From Roseibium aggregatum (GTDB lineage Bacteria; Pseudomonadota; Alphaproteobacteria; Rhizobiales; Stappiaceae): a DNA stretch of 64,000 nt. Where the stretch lies: the NCBI RefSeq assembly GCF_014692675.1, contig NZ_JABFCZ010000025.1, forward strand, positions 43,375-107,374. Direction: 5' to 3'. A program made the position numbers and the translations under genes. Shown here one piece after another: positions 1-9,712 of the stretch (position 1 is the first letter of the stretch; each line of letters opens with the position of its first letter). The notes beneath the pieces were generated by a model. The model did no database searches. It worked only from the letters and a program-made list of their open reading frames with translations, and was not told the origin of the DNA.

Positions 1-549
1 GCGCGTGCCCTTGCCCGCGCAGACCACCTTGAAGCCGCAGGCGCGCGCCCAGTCCACGTGGTCGGCAATCAGCGCCGGCTGGTCGCCCCAGGCAAGCGAA
101 TAGACCAGCCCCGCCGCTTCCGCGCGCCGGGCCAGCAGGGGACCTGCGAGCGCGTCCGCCTCCACGTTGACCATCACCACGTGGCGGCCGTTCTCGAAGG
201 CCATCAGCGCATGGCGGATGCCGGCCGCCGGATCGCCGGTCGCATCGATCAACACATCGAGCCCGTCGGCGGTGATCAAGTCCTCCGCACTTTCGGTGAT
301 GAAGGTGCGGCCCGACTGGATCGCGGCCGGGAAGGACGACGTGTCGGTCTGCTCGTCCGGCCAGCCGGCACGTTTCAGGGTTTCGCGCAGGCGGGACGGG
401 TTCAGGTCGGCAATGCCGAGGATATGGATGCCCTTCGTCAGCCTGGCTTGCGTCAGATACATGGAGCCGAACTTGCCGCCGCCGATCAGGCCGACGCGGA
501 CAGGGCGGTTTTCCTCGGCCCGCTTGGCGAGCTGGCGTGACAGGGTCAT
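1..549 (-). CDS. NAD(P)-dependent oxidoreductase, SAF-domain/homoserine-dehydrogenase-like (5' part only)
   Basis: The gene runs off the left edge; only the first 183 codons are present. The start is the ATG at 549, preceded by GGAGGAAAATC. The product opens with a Rossmann fold: VGLIGGGKFGSMYL near residues 18-31 is a dinucleotide-binding GxGxxG-type loop. It continues with GLDVLIDATGDPAAGIRHAL and VVMVNVEADALAGPLLARRA. This pattern matches, from memory, the alphaproteobacterial NAD(P)-oxidoreductases that carry a C-terminal SAF domain and resemble homoserine dehydrogenase. The SAF part would lie outside the window, and the substrate is unknown. It is divergent from the DUF2157 gene, with 139 bp between the starts. 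Confidence 0.8.
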   Translation of the reverse strand, partial: MTLSRQLAKRAEENRPVRVGLIGGGKFGSMYLTQARLTKGIHILGIADLNPSRLRETLKRAGWPDEQTDTSSFPAAIQSGRTFITESAEDLITADGLDVLIDATGDPAAGIRHALMAFENGRHVVMVNVEADALAGPLLARRAEAAGLVYSLAWGDQPALIADHVDWARACGFKVVCAGKGTR

Positions 550-688
550 GATTTTCCTCCCGGACGGCATCGTTGTCGGTGCTTGAGAGTGCCGTTTCTG
601 CGCCTATTCGAACCGGCTTCAATCGTGCTGTCAACGCGTCCCGTTCCGGGATAATCTGTTTTTCAAACAGGGAAAAACGGGAGCGTCG

Positions 689-2047
689 ATGCTCGACGTA
701 TTTTACAAGAGACGCCTGAAACACGACCTGGAAACCTGGGTCGAGCGCGGCTGGGTCGGGTCCGCAGGGGCGGCACATATCCTGGAGGAAATCTCCACCG
801 GCGACGGCCGTTCGCGCCTGCCGATGGTGCTCGGCGGCATCGGTGTCGTCTGCATCGCGCTGGCGCTGGCCGCCTTCATCGCCGCCAACTGGGGCGGCAT
901 TCCGAAATACGTCAAGCTCGCCGGCATCGTCGCCATGATCCTGGCCGCCCATGGTCTCGCCGCCTGGGCGTCGAATGCCGGCCGCAAGGGCGTGGCGGAC
1001 CTGGCGACCGCCTTTGCCACGCTGGTCTTCGTCGGCGGAATGGCGCTGGTCGGCCAGATCTTCCATCTGCCGGCGGACTGGGTCGGCGGGGCCTTTCTGG
1101 TCTGCCTCGGCGCGCTCGCGGCCGCCTGGATCACCGGTTCGAAGGCGTCGCTGATCGTGGCCGCGGTCGCCGCCATCAGCTGGCAGACCGGACGCCATGA
1201 TTATGGTGTTTTGACGGTCCAGCAGAACCTTGTCGGATTGGCTTTGCTTATTGCCGTATTTCCGCATCCGGTCGTCTATCCAAACCGATTGACGCGCTGG
1301 GCGGCCATGTCGCTGTTGCTCGTGACTTACGGCAAGTGGCTGATGGATACCGTCGATATCTTCCGCCACGGCGATGACACCTACACTGCGATCGTGATCC
1401 TCGCTGGTGCCGGCTTGTCCGCCTGCCTGATCCAGCTCGGCCAGGTCGCCGATCTGGCGGTGAAATGGGCCGGAGACGCTCCGCAGAAAAGCCATGGCCG
1501 CTGGCTGATGCTGATGTCGATGCAGGATGTCGGCTTCGCCATCCTGTCGGCGATCCTTGCCCTTGTCCTGGTGATGCAGTCGGATCTGGAAAACGCCAAT
1601 CTCGTGGACGCCGCGATGAGCCCGCCGGCGGCCGCCGTGCTGCTGCTGGCTTTGGCCCTTTGTACAATCGGACTGCTGCTGTCGTTCAAGACCGGCAAGG
1701 CGCGCTCGTTCTTCGGCGCGGTTCTTCTGGCTCTTGTCGCCGTTATCCTGCCAATCGCCATGCAGAACATCATTCTCGTGTCGGCCCTGGTGCTGGCGGC
1801 CCTGGTCGGCCTCAGCCTGGTCGGCACGCTCTACAACAACGCCTTCTGGACGCTGTGCGCCTATGCCGGCCTGACGGCGGTGGTGCTGTGGCTGCTTGAC
1901 GAGACGATCGGATCGCTGCTCGGCCAGTCGGTGTTCTTCCTGATCGCGGGCCTGCTGTTGCTCGGCATGGCCTATGTGGTCACCCGGGTGCTGCGCCGGC
2001 AGCGAGCTTCAGCGCAACCTGACGCAGGCGGGGAGGCGGCATCATGA
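689..2047 (+). CDS. DUF2157 domain-containing polytopic membrane protein
   Basis: 452 residues. A short soluble N-terminal segment (residues 1-45; motif LETWVERGWV) is followed by about a dozen hydrophobic helices. This soluble start plus membrane body is the DUF2157 arrangement. The ATG follows CGGGAGCG. The stop overlaps the start of the next gene by 4 nt (ATGA), so the pair is one transcription unit; DUF2157 and GDYxxLxYxI proteins are a known recurrent pair. The biochemical function is not known. The C-terminal tail after the last helix is short and basic (RVLRRQRASAQ). Confidence 0.85.
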   Translation: MLDVFYKRRLKHDLETWVERGWVGSAGAAHILEEISTGDGRSRLPMVLGGIGVVCIALALAAFIAANWGGIPKYVKLAGIVAMILAAHGLAAWASNAGRKGVADLATAFATLVFVGGMALVGQIFHLPADWVGGAFLVCLGALAAAWITGSKASLIVAAVAAISWQTGRHDYGVLTVQQNLVGLALLIAVFPHPVVYPNRLTRWAAMSLLLVTYGKWLMDTVDIFRHGDDTYTAIVILAGAGLSACLIQLGQVADLAVKWAGDAPQKSHGRWLMLMSMQDVGFAILSAILALVLVMQSDLENANLVDAAMSPPAAAVLLLALALCTIGLLLSFKTGKARSFFGAVLLALVAVILPIAMQNIILVSALVLAALVGLSLVGTLYNNAFWTLCAYAGLTAVVLWLLDETIGSLLGQSVFFLIAGLLLLGMAYVVTRVLRRQRASAQPDAGGEAAS

Positions 2048-2598
2048 GCCTCCCGCAGACCTTGCGCGCTCCCTTTCTCCGCTGGGGACTGCTGGCGCTG
2101 ATCCAGCTTGCCCTGATCGCCGTTCCGCTCGCCGACCGGTTGGCAGTTCAGATGAACGGCCAGGAGGTCGTCCTCAACCTCAGGCCCGTCGATCCGCGGG
2201 ATCTTCTGCGCGGCGACTATGTCATTCTCAGTCTCGAAATCAGCCGGGTGGAGAAGACGTTGCCCGGCGCCGATCAGGGTCTGAAGTCGGGTGAGACCGT
2301 CTATGTCGGGCTCGAAATCTCGGACGACGGCGTCGCCAGGCCGGCGAAGATCGCCCGGACCCGTGAAGAAGCCGGTCCATTGGCCATTGAGGGCAAGATC
2401 GGATACGGCTCAGCCGGGCAGGTTCAGGTCGACTACGACATCGATGCCTTCTATCTGCCGGAGGGCGAGGGCAAGGAGATCGAACGGCTTCCCGCCAAGC
2501 GGGTTCAGGTCGTCGTTGCCGTTCATCCGGACGGACGCGCCCTGCCGCTCCGGCTTCTGGTCGACGGCAAGGAATTCAAGTCCGACGCCGCCTTTTGA
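2044..2598 (+). CDS. GDYxxLxYxI-motif membrane-anchored protein
   Basis: 184 residues. One N-terminal signal-anchor helix (about residues 13-33, LLALIQLALIAVPLADRL) is followed by a soluble domain. That domain starts with VDPRDLLRGDYVILSLEIS, the GDYxxLxYxI signature that names the family (here GDYVILSLEI). It is translationally coupled to the upstream DUF2157 gene by a 4-nt overlap with its own GGGGAGG ribosome site. The family is thought to act at the membrane together with DUF2157 partners, but no activity has been assigned. The anchor places the domain on the periplasmic side by inference. Confidence 0.85.
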   Translation: MSLPQTLRAPFLRWGLLALIQLALIAVPLADRLAVQMNGQEVVLNLRPVDPRDLLRGDYVILSLEISRVEKTLPGADQGLKSGETVYVGLEISDDGVARPAKIARTREEAGPLAIEGKIGYGSAGQVQVDYDIDAFYLPEGEGKEIERLPAKRVQVVVAVHPDGRALPLRLLVDGKEFKSDAAF

Positions 2599-2685
2599 CC
2601 TTTGACCGGTCCGCGTTTATGAGAGCGCTGTTTTCCGCAGTGCCGATCACCGCCTGTGGCGTTTGTGTGAGATTTTTCAGAACCG

Positions 2686-3738
2686 ATGTCCGATCCCGCG
2701 TTTGAGACCCTGATCCTGCCGATCGAAAACGGCGACATTCCCTATTCGGGAAGCGAGCGCATCTTGTTCCTGCGGGCGCGGATGCACCCGGCAATGAAGC
2801 TGTTTCATGAAGGGCAGGTGATCTGCGAGCAAAGCTTCGCGCCCGAGCGCGACCGGCTGGAGGCAGGCGGCTTTTCCGTGGTCGATGAGACGGACGAAAC
2901 GGACTTCGATCTGGTCTTCATTCTTCCCGGCCGCCAGCGCCAGGAAGCCCGCGCCGAACTCGCCCGCGCGGCGTCGCTGGTCAAACCCGGCGGCTGGGTG
3001 GTGGCCGCCGCCCTCAACACCGAAGGCGCCAAGACGCTGGCAACCGACATGGCGTCCCTGTTCGGACCGGTCGATCAGCTTTCCAAAAACAAGTGCCGGG
3101 TGATCTGGATCGAGGAGACCAGCGCCGACCTCGACAAGACCCTCAAGGCCGAATGGGCCGCGCTCGACGCGCCGCGCCCGATCCTGGACGGCGCCTGGGT
3201 CAGCCGGCCGGGCATTTTCGCCTGGGACCGGATCGACCCGGCCTCGAAGCTGCTTGCAGATCATCTGCCCGACACCCTTTCCGGCAAGGGCGCCGATCTC
3301 GGTTGCGGTTTCGGCTTTCTCGCGCGCACCGTTCTGGAACGGGCGCCGAAGGTGAGCGAACTCGATCTCTACGAGGCGGAAAAGCGGGCGCTGGATCTCG
3401 CCCGGGAAAACCTGAAGGCCTTTTCAGACACGAAGATCCTGCACGGCATCTGGTCCGACGTCACCCGAGGCCTTGAGGGAACCTACGACTTCATCGTCTC
3501 CAACCCGCCGTTCCACCAGTCCGGCAAGGCCGGCCGCACCGACGTCGGTCAGGACTTCATCCGCGCGGCCGCTGCGGGACTGAGGATCGGCGGCGTCTTC
3601 TACATGGTCGCAAACCGCCATCTGCCCTACGAGGCGACGCTGAAGGAGGCCTTCCGCGACGTGGAGATGATCGCCGACGAGGGCGGTTACAAGGTGATCC
3701 GTGCCGTGAAGGGCGCAATGAAGGCCAAGGAGCGGTAG
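2686..3738 (+). CDS. rsmC: RsmC-like class I SAM-dependent methyltransferase (16S rRNA guanine-N2)
   Basis: 350 residues, the usual length for RsmC/RlmG proteins with two tandem Rossmann halves. The C-terminal half carries the SAM motif I (GADLGCGFGFLARTVL, near residue 205) and the catalytic motif IV as VSNPPFHQSG (near residue 272). NPPF is typical of N2-guanine or N6-adenine RNA methyltransferases. The N-terminal half is a degenerate methyltransferase domain (DLVFILPGRQRQEARAEL). The likely role is methylation of a guanine in 16S rRNA in the cytoplasm. The ribosome site is weak. It is tail-to-tail with the ProC-like gene, with a 7-bp gap. Confidence 0.8.
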   Translation: MSDPAFETLILPIENGDIPYSGSERILFLRARMHPAMKLFHEGQVICEQSFAPERDRLEAGGFSVVDETDETDFDLVFILPGRQRQEARAELARAASLVKPGGWVVAAALNTEGAKTLATDMASLFGPVDQLSKNKCRVIWIEETSADLDKTLKAEWAALDAPRPILDGAWVSRPGIFAWDRIDPASKLLADHLPDTLSGKGADLGCGFGFLARTVLERAPKVSELDLYEAEKRALDLARENLKAFSDTKILHGIWSDVTRGLEGTYDFIVSNPPFHQSGKAGRTDVGQDFIRAAAAGLRIGGVFYMVANRHLPYEATLKEAFRDVEMIADEGGYKVIRAVKGAMKAKER

Positions 3739-3745
3739 CTCCCGT

Positions 3746-4543
3746 TCACCCCATCTGCCGGGTCTTCTCCACGGCCGCATCGAGAGCGGCCGCGATGGCG
3801 TCCGCGATATCCGAGGAGGCCATGGCGTTCAGCCCGGCCGCGGTCGTACCCGCATAGTCGATCATCTGCTGCACATGCCCGCCCGGCGTCATGGTGCTTT
3901 CCGCCAACATGTGTCCGGCTGCGAGAAAGAGCTGGCGAATGGACTTGTCGGCGACAGCAGGGTCGATGCCCCTTGTGACGGCATAGTCGCTCATGCAGGC
4001 GGCAAAATAGGCGACGAAGCCCGGAACCGGGCCGGTGATCGCGGTGAAGATCTCGATCTGGGCCTCGTCCGGCACCTCGTCGGTGGCACCACAAGCGCCA
4101 AACAGCGTCGTGATCGTGTTCCGGTCTTCACCGGTCACGGCTGCACTTGTGGTCCACGGGGAATAGGCGAGGCTGAATTCCGCCGCCGGGCTGCTCATGG
4201 CGCGGACGACGCGGACCGATCCGGTCAGTTCCTGAAGCTTTTGCAGCGATACGCCCGCCATGACGGAGGCGACCAGCTTGTCCCCGGCATTGATCCCGAT
4301 CGCCGGCGCATCCTTCGGCGGCACCGACAGAAGAACGGTATCGCAGGCTTCGACAAGCTCCTGGTTGTTCGTCGTGATGTGGATCGCAGGATAAGCCTCG
4401 AACCCGGCGGAACTGCCGCTGCGGTTGGAAATCCAGAATCGCTCCGGCGCGACGGTTCCGGACCTGAGCAGCGCATGGGCAATCGCGCGTCCGAGCATGC
4501 CCGAGCCGCCGATAATCCCGACTGTTCCCATGGGTGTGGTCAT
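3746..4543 (-). CDS. ProC-like pyrroline-5-carboxylate reductase family protein
   Basis: 265 residues from the ATG at 4543. A longer in-frame extension to 4687 exists, but it lacks family sequence. The N-terminus has the NAD(P) loop GIIGGSGMLGRAIAHALL. The middle contains VRVVRAMSSPAAEFSLAYSP, comparable to the RAMPNTPA segment of ProC. The C-terminal helical domain has AITGPVPGFVAYF and TPGGHVQQMIDYAGTTAAGL, comparable to the ProC dimerisation domain but diverged. It may reduce pyrroline-5-carboxylate or a related imine; the divergence means it could be a paralogue rather than the main proline enzyme. It is divergent from the pseudouridine synthase gene. Confidence 0.75.
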   Translation of the reverse strand: MTTPMGTVGIIGGSGMLGRAIAHALLRSGTVAPERFWISNRSGSSAGFEAYPAIHITTNNQELVEACDTVLLSVPPKDAPAIGINAGDKLVASVMAGVSLQKLQELTGSVRVVRAMSSPAAEFSLAYSPWTTSAAVTGEDRNTITTLFGACGATDEVPDEAQIEIFTAITGPVPGFVAYFAACMSDYAVTRGIDPAVADKSIRQLFLAAGHMLAESTMTPGGHVQQMIDYAGTTAAGLNAMASSDIADAIAAALDAAVEKTRQMG

Positions 4544-4661
4544 CCCGATCCCTTCTTTGCTGTCCTGAAGACTTTCCGATATAGAGCCCATTAAAGCGGA
4601 CAGGGCCCCGGGATGCCACTCTCCCCGGAACAGCCGGAAATCGAAAGCGGTCGGAATTCTC

Positions 4662-5360
4662 ATGCGTCTGGTCAAACTCATCGCCAATCTCGGCTACGGC
4701 AGCCGCAAGGAAATCCAGATGGCGATCCGTAACGGCTGGGTCACCGACCGGGACGGCAATCCGCTGAAAGTGGACAGCAAGACGCCGCATGAGGACATCC
4801 TGTTCGACGACGAGCCGCTCGACCCGCCCGAGGGCATGGTGCTGCTGATGAACAAGCCGCTCGGCTACACCTGTTCCACCAAGGACCAGGGCCGGCTGGT
4901 CTACGACCTGCTGCCCGACCGGTTCCGGATGCGCAAGCCGGTGCTCTCCACCATTGGCCGCCTCGACAAGGAAACCTCCGGCGCGCTGCTCTTCACCGAC
5001 GACGGCACCTTCCTGCACAAGGTGATCTCGCCGAAATCCGAAGTCCCCAAGGTCTACGAGGCCGAGCTCGACCGGCCGCTGAAAGGCAACGAGGCGGCGA
5101 TCTTCGCCTCCGGCGAGATGATGCTGGAAAACGAACAGAAGCCGCTGAAGCCCGCCGAACTGGACGTCATCGACGACACCCATGTCCGCCTGACCCTCCA
5201 CGAAGGCCGCTACCACCAGGTCCGCCGCATGTTCGCCGCCACCGGCAACCACGTGAATGCGCTGACCCGGATCCGCATCGGCGGTCTGGGGCTGGAAGGA
5301 CTGGGCGAGGGGGAATGGAAGTTGCTCGGCGAAGAAGAGAAGTCGCGGATTTTCGGGTGA
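4662..5360 (+). CDS. RsuA/RluE-family rRNA pseudouridine synthase
   Basis: 232 residues. An N-terminal S4-type RNA-binding domain (MRLVKLIANLGYGSRKEIQ) is followed by the catalytic domain, whose motif GRLDKETSGALLF contains the catalytic Asp. KPLGYTCSTKDQ and HEGRYHQVRRMFAATG are further RsuA-subfamily blocks. It isomerises a uridine in rRNA, probably 16S U516 if it is a true RsuA. The last codons (RIFG-stop) form part of a 19-bp sequence that is repeated at 5796, so this 3' end may mark the edge of inserted DNA. Confidence 0.88.
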   Translation: MRLVKLIANLGYGSRKEIQMAIRNGWVTDRDGNPLKVDSKTPHEDILFDDEPLDPPEGMVLLMNKPLGYTCSTKDQGRLVYDLLPDRFRMRKPVLSTIGRLDKETSGALLFTDDGTFLHKVISPKSEVPKVYEAELDRPLKGNEAAIFASGEMMLENEQKPLKPAELDVIDDTHVRLTLHEGRYHQVRRMFAATGNHVNALTRIRIGGLGLEGLGEGEWKLLGEEEKSRIFG

Positions 5361-5362
5361 GG
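5344..5362 (+). repeat. 19-bp direct repeat, copy 1 (3' end of pseudouridine synthase gene)
   Basis: CGCGGATTTTCGGGTGAGG spans the last codons and stop of the pseudouridine synthase gene. A copy with one mismatch lies at 5796-5814 in the same orientation and in the same reading phase (R-I-F-G-stop). The two copies bracket the YrhB/Imm35-like gene. This resembles the duplicated 3' end left by integration or homologous exchange at a gene terminus. No integrase is present. Confidence 0.6.
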
Positions 5363-5395
5363 TTTCTCCCGTCATTCCAGACAAGCGCCACTGAA

Positions 5396-5671
5396 TTAGA
5401 GTTGGCTGACAGCGTCTTCCCAAGGAATTGCGGTCGGCAAATAGTGGATCTTACCTTCGCGCATCACGAGTATCGGGCCATTTCCAGCGAGCTGAAATCT
5501 ATAATTTCCAGTCCGCATGTATTCCTCGGAATTGTAGAAAAACACCCAGCCTTGGGCGATTTCTCGGGTTTCCTCTGAATATATCTCCACCGCCATGCCA
5601 ATTTTTTCAGCTAATTGATCGATTTCCTTGCGGGCAAGATCGGTTGCGGCATCTCGGTTGATAGCGGTCAT
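5396..5671 (-). CDS. YrhB/Imm35-like immunity-type protein
   Basis: 91 residues. The sequence shows GWVFFYNSEEYMRTGNYRF, then LAGNGPILVMREGKIHYLPT and a final WEDAVSQL. This is the layout of the YrhB/Imm35 domain: a WxFxYNSxxYxxT strand, an AGNGPI loop and a terminal amphipathic helix. Imm35 proteins are predicted antidotes to secreted polymorphic toxins. The gene has AT-richer codon use than its flanks and sits next to a SUKH-like gene. No toxin gene is adjacent, so it is an orphan immunity candidate. A general YrhB chaperone-like role is the alternative. Confidence 0.75.
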   Translation of the reverse strand: MTAINRDAATDLARKEIDQLAEKIGMAVEIYSEETREIAQGWVFFYNSEEYMRTGNYRFQLAGNGPILVMREGKIHYLPTAIPWEDAVSQL

Positions 5672-5795
5672 GATTAATTGCTCACGGCTTGGTGTGTCTT
5701 GCCGAGTAGATTGAAATGCGACCTGAACACACTAGGAAAATCTCTGATGATATGGAAACAAGCAATGCTGTTTGCTTGCAGGCCTTCCGAAACTG

Positions 5796-5814
5796 CGCGG
5801 ATTTTCGGATGAGG
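5796..5814 (+). repeat. 19-bp direct repeat, copy 2
   Basis: CGCGGATTTTCGGATGAGG, 18/19 identical to 5344-5362 and in the same orientation. The surrounding sequence (5672-5947) holds no convincing gene; the short open frames there lack ribosome sites and recognisable domains. The copy marks the junction between the Imm35-like gene and the AT-rich SUKH-like gene. Confidence 0.6.
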
Positions 5815-5947
5815 ATGGAAAGCAGTTATAACCCTGGTCCGCCGAGGACGTTTGCTGGCTTGGCAGGCAGGCAAATCCTCCAATAGGGTTGGAGGGATTA
5901 TTCTTGCGAATTGGAACGACAATAAGCGCAATTTCAATGGGCGGAAT

Positions 5948-6700
5948 ATGGCAATGTCGGTGCTTCAGATAGATGAATTGAAACAAATCCCCGGCGTTAA
6001 ATTCGAAGAACCAAATTCGAAATTGGCGGAAAATGATGGGGTTCTGTCTAGTGGATTTACTTTGCCAAAGGCCCATATGGACTTGCTGGCCATCTCAAAT
6101 GGTATGTCGATATGCGACGGGTACTATAAATTATTTGGACTTTACAATGAGAAAAACAAAAATTTAGAGATATGGAACGAAAGAGAATACTGGAAATTTG
6201 CTTGGGAGGGGAGGGTAGATAATTTTTTGTGCTTTGCGACAACCGTATGGGGAGATCAGTATGCCTATAGAATAAGTTCGGTAGAGCAAGGTGAGGCAAC
6301 ACCTATATTTTTTCTGCACGCATTTTCGATGGAGGCTGATCTCATTGCGAATAGTTTTGAAGAGTTTTGGCAGAAAAATTTCATCAGAAAAGCAAAAGAT
6401 CCCAATGATGAGATGGTAACCAAATGCAGAGCGAGCATTGGTCCGTTAGGTTGGGATGAATTTCTCGTATACAATCCACCGCTTGAATTAGGCGGGACCG
6501 AAGACGTTTCCTCACTCAGTAAAATGCAGCCCCGCCCAGCTATGATAATAAATGCAGATTTAGCTATGGGAATGGAAAAGCTGTCAGATGATACTGTTAT
6601 TGAAGGGGTGGATACTTATGTCGATTCACTTGGTCGGATGAGCATTCGATATGTAACTTCGGACGCATCTCCTAAGAAATTTCCATTTAAATTCTGGTGA
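5948..6700 (+). CDS. SMI1/KNR4 (SUKH)-like protein, probable orphan immunity protein
   Basis: 250 residues from the ATG at 5948 (GGGCGGA just upstream); the frame is open back to 5852. GFTLPKAHMDLLAISNGMSI matches the SUKH core, where an acidic protein begins with a helix and the phrase LPxxYxxFLxxxNG. It is followed by YYKLFGL and a WNEREYWKFAW segment. SUKH proteins are common immunity proteins against nuclease and deaminase toxins. Codon use is strikingly AT-rich (many ATA, AAT, TTA and AAA codons) against the GC-rich flanks, which suggests recent transfer. No cognate toxin is visible. The assignment rests on pattern recognition only. Confidence 0.6.
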   Translation: MAMSVLQIDELKQIPGVKFEEPNSKLAENDGVLSSGFTLPKAHMDLLAISNGMSICDGYYKLFGLYNEKNKNLEIWNEREYWKFAWEGRVDNFLCFATTVWGDQYAYRISSVEQGEATPIFFLHAFSMEADLIANSFEEFWQKNFIRKAKDPNDEMVTKCRASIGPLGWDEFLVYNPPLELGGTEDVSSLSKMQPRPAMIINADLAMGMEKLSDDTVIEGVDTYVDSLGRMSIRYVTSDASPKKFPFKFW

Positions 6701-6722
6701 AGACAACAGCGACGATCTGATA

Positions 6723-7106
6723 TTAGTGAAATTCAACGTCCAGTCTGTCGGCTTTCAAGCGGATACGTTTTCCATTTAGGTCTCCATAATCCCAAAGTAA
6801 TAATTGGTCTTCAAATTCCAGCCCGCACTCCAATACAACTCCATTGAGTTGTCCGGTGATCCAATATTGAAAGCCGTCTCCGCATTTTTCAAAAGCTGGG
6901 GCAGATGCTGAAGCCTCTTCTATCTCATAGTCGTCATCTATTAGAAAGGGAGAGATCGTGACAGGGTATTGGCATCCGATTTCAATGAAATAGGGCAGAA
7001 CACTTGCGAAACAGGTGAGTTCGTATCCGTCTATAAGCAATACGACCTCTTCCTCAATTGTTTCTCCGATGAATTGCACACGTGCATCGTATTTCTTCAC
7101 AGTCAC
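6723..7106 (-). CDS. Unrecognised small acidic protein in the immunity-like cluster
   Basis: 127 residues, strongly acidic (IDDDYEIEEASASAPAFEKC) and without membrane segment or signal peptide. I do not recognise the family. It is AT-rich like the preceding gene, converges on it with a 22-bp gap, and lies 3' of the ABC-F gene on the same strand. Acidity, size and position fit a third immunity-type protein, but that is inference only. The start is a GTG at 7106, with GGGCC upstream rather than a strong ribosome site. Confidence 0.55.
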   Translation of the reverse strand: MTVKKYDARVQFIGETIEEEVVLLIDGYELTCFASVLPYFIEIGCQYPVTISPFLIDDDYEIEEASASAPAFEKCGDGFQYWITGQLNGVVLECGLEFEDQLLLWDYGDLNGKRIRLKADRLDVEFH

Positions 7107-7212
7107 GGGCCCTAATAGGTTTTTTCCAAAAGAAATTTCTCAAAACTCGAGTTTGAGCTGGTCGAAGCTCATGCAATTGATCTCCGGAGACGAGAAAAAT
7201 TCATGAAATTCT

Positions 7213-9030
<1,818 letters not shown>

Positions 9031-9205
9031 GAAAAATCGAATGCGTATCTGGATCGGGTATCGGGAATGCCGGGTGCCGACAGGAATACGATCCGGGCAC
9101 CAGATTCAAGTGATTTCCTTATTCGCGCCGCGTTTTCGGCGTCTTGTGATATTCTAATTTCCTTGGGGCGGGGCAGTAGTGGCGTCCATGCTGTGGAGGA
9201 TGGAG

Positions 9206-9703
9206 ATGATACCGGCTGTGCATTCTCTGAACCGCAAACCCTGGCTGCGCAATGCGGCCCGAGTGGCAATTGCCGCGATCGGCCTTGTCGCCGTCAGCCT
9301 GTCTGCGGCTGAGGCAGGCGGACGTCATCATGGCCATTACTATCGGGGCGGCAATGACTGGGGCGGCGCTGCCGCTGCCGGCGTCATCGGCCTGGCGGCC
9401 GGAGCCATTATCGGCTCGGCCTTCTCAGGGCCGGGCTATTATGCCGGGGCGCCCTATTATGGCGGGCCGGTCTACTACGATCCGCCGCCTTACCGTTATC
9501 TGCCGCCGCCCTATCCCTACCGGTCCGAGGCCTATGTAAATCCGCCGCGCTACTATCAGCCGCGCTACTATCAGCCGAGGGCCTACCGGCCGGTCCAATG
9601 GTCGCCCGAATGGATCGCCTATTGCGCGCGCAAGTACAAATCCTTCAATCCGCGCACAGGCACCTACCGCACCTACAGCGGCCGGGTCCGCATGTGTCAC
9701 TGA
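9206..9703 (+). CDS. BA14K-like secreted protein
   Basis: 165 residues from the ATG at 9206, which has GGAGG six bases upstream. Earlier in-frame starts (GTG at 9179, ATG at 9188 and 9200) have poorer spacing. A signal peptide (RNAARVAIAAIGLVAVSLSA-AEAGG) is followed by a Gly/Ala-rich hydrophobic stretch (about 55-80) and a Tyr/Pro-rich segment with repeated YYQPR. The C-terminus, WIAYCARKYKSFNPRTGTYR, is the BA14K signature seen in Rhizobiales. BA14K proteins are exported or surface-associated and of poorly defined role; the Brucella one was described as a lectin-like immunoreactive antigen. Confidence 0.85.
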   Translation: MIPAVHSLNRKPWLRNAARVAIAAIGLVAVSLSAAEAGGRHHGHYYRGGNDWGGAAAAGVIGLAAGAIIGSAFSGPGYYAGAPYYGGPVYYDPPPYRYLPPPYPYRSEAYVNPPRYYQPRYYQPRAYRPVQWSPEWIAYCARKYKSFNPRTGTYRTYSGRVRMCH

Positions 9704-9712
9704 GGCTGGCGA

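Noticed and set aside
4128..5423. 431-codon minus-strand frame
   Set aside because: It lies across the pseudouridine synthase gene and the ProC-like gene in another frame; composition is that of antisense GC-rich DNA (GGEHAADLVVAAFVEG type) and no motif is present.
5674..5937. 87-codon minus-strand frame between the Imm35-like and SUKH-like genes
   Set aside because: No ribosome site, no domain, and it crosses the duplicated 19-bp sequence; more likely non-coding junction DNA.
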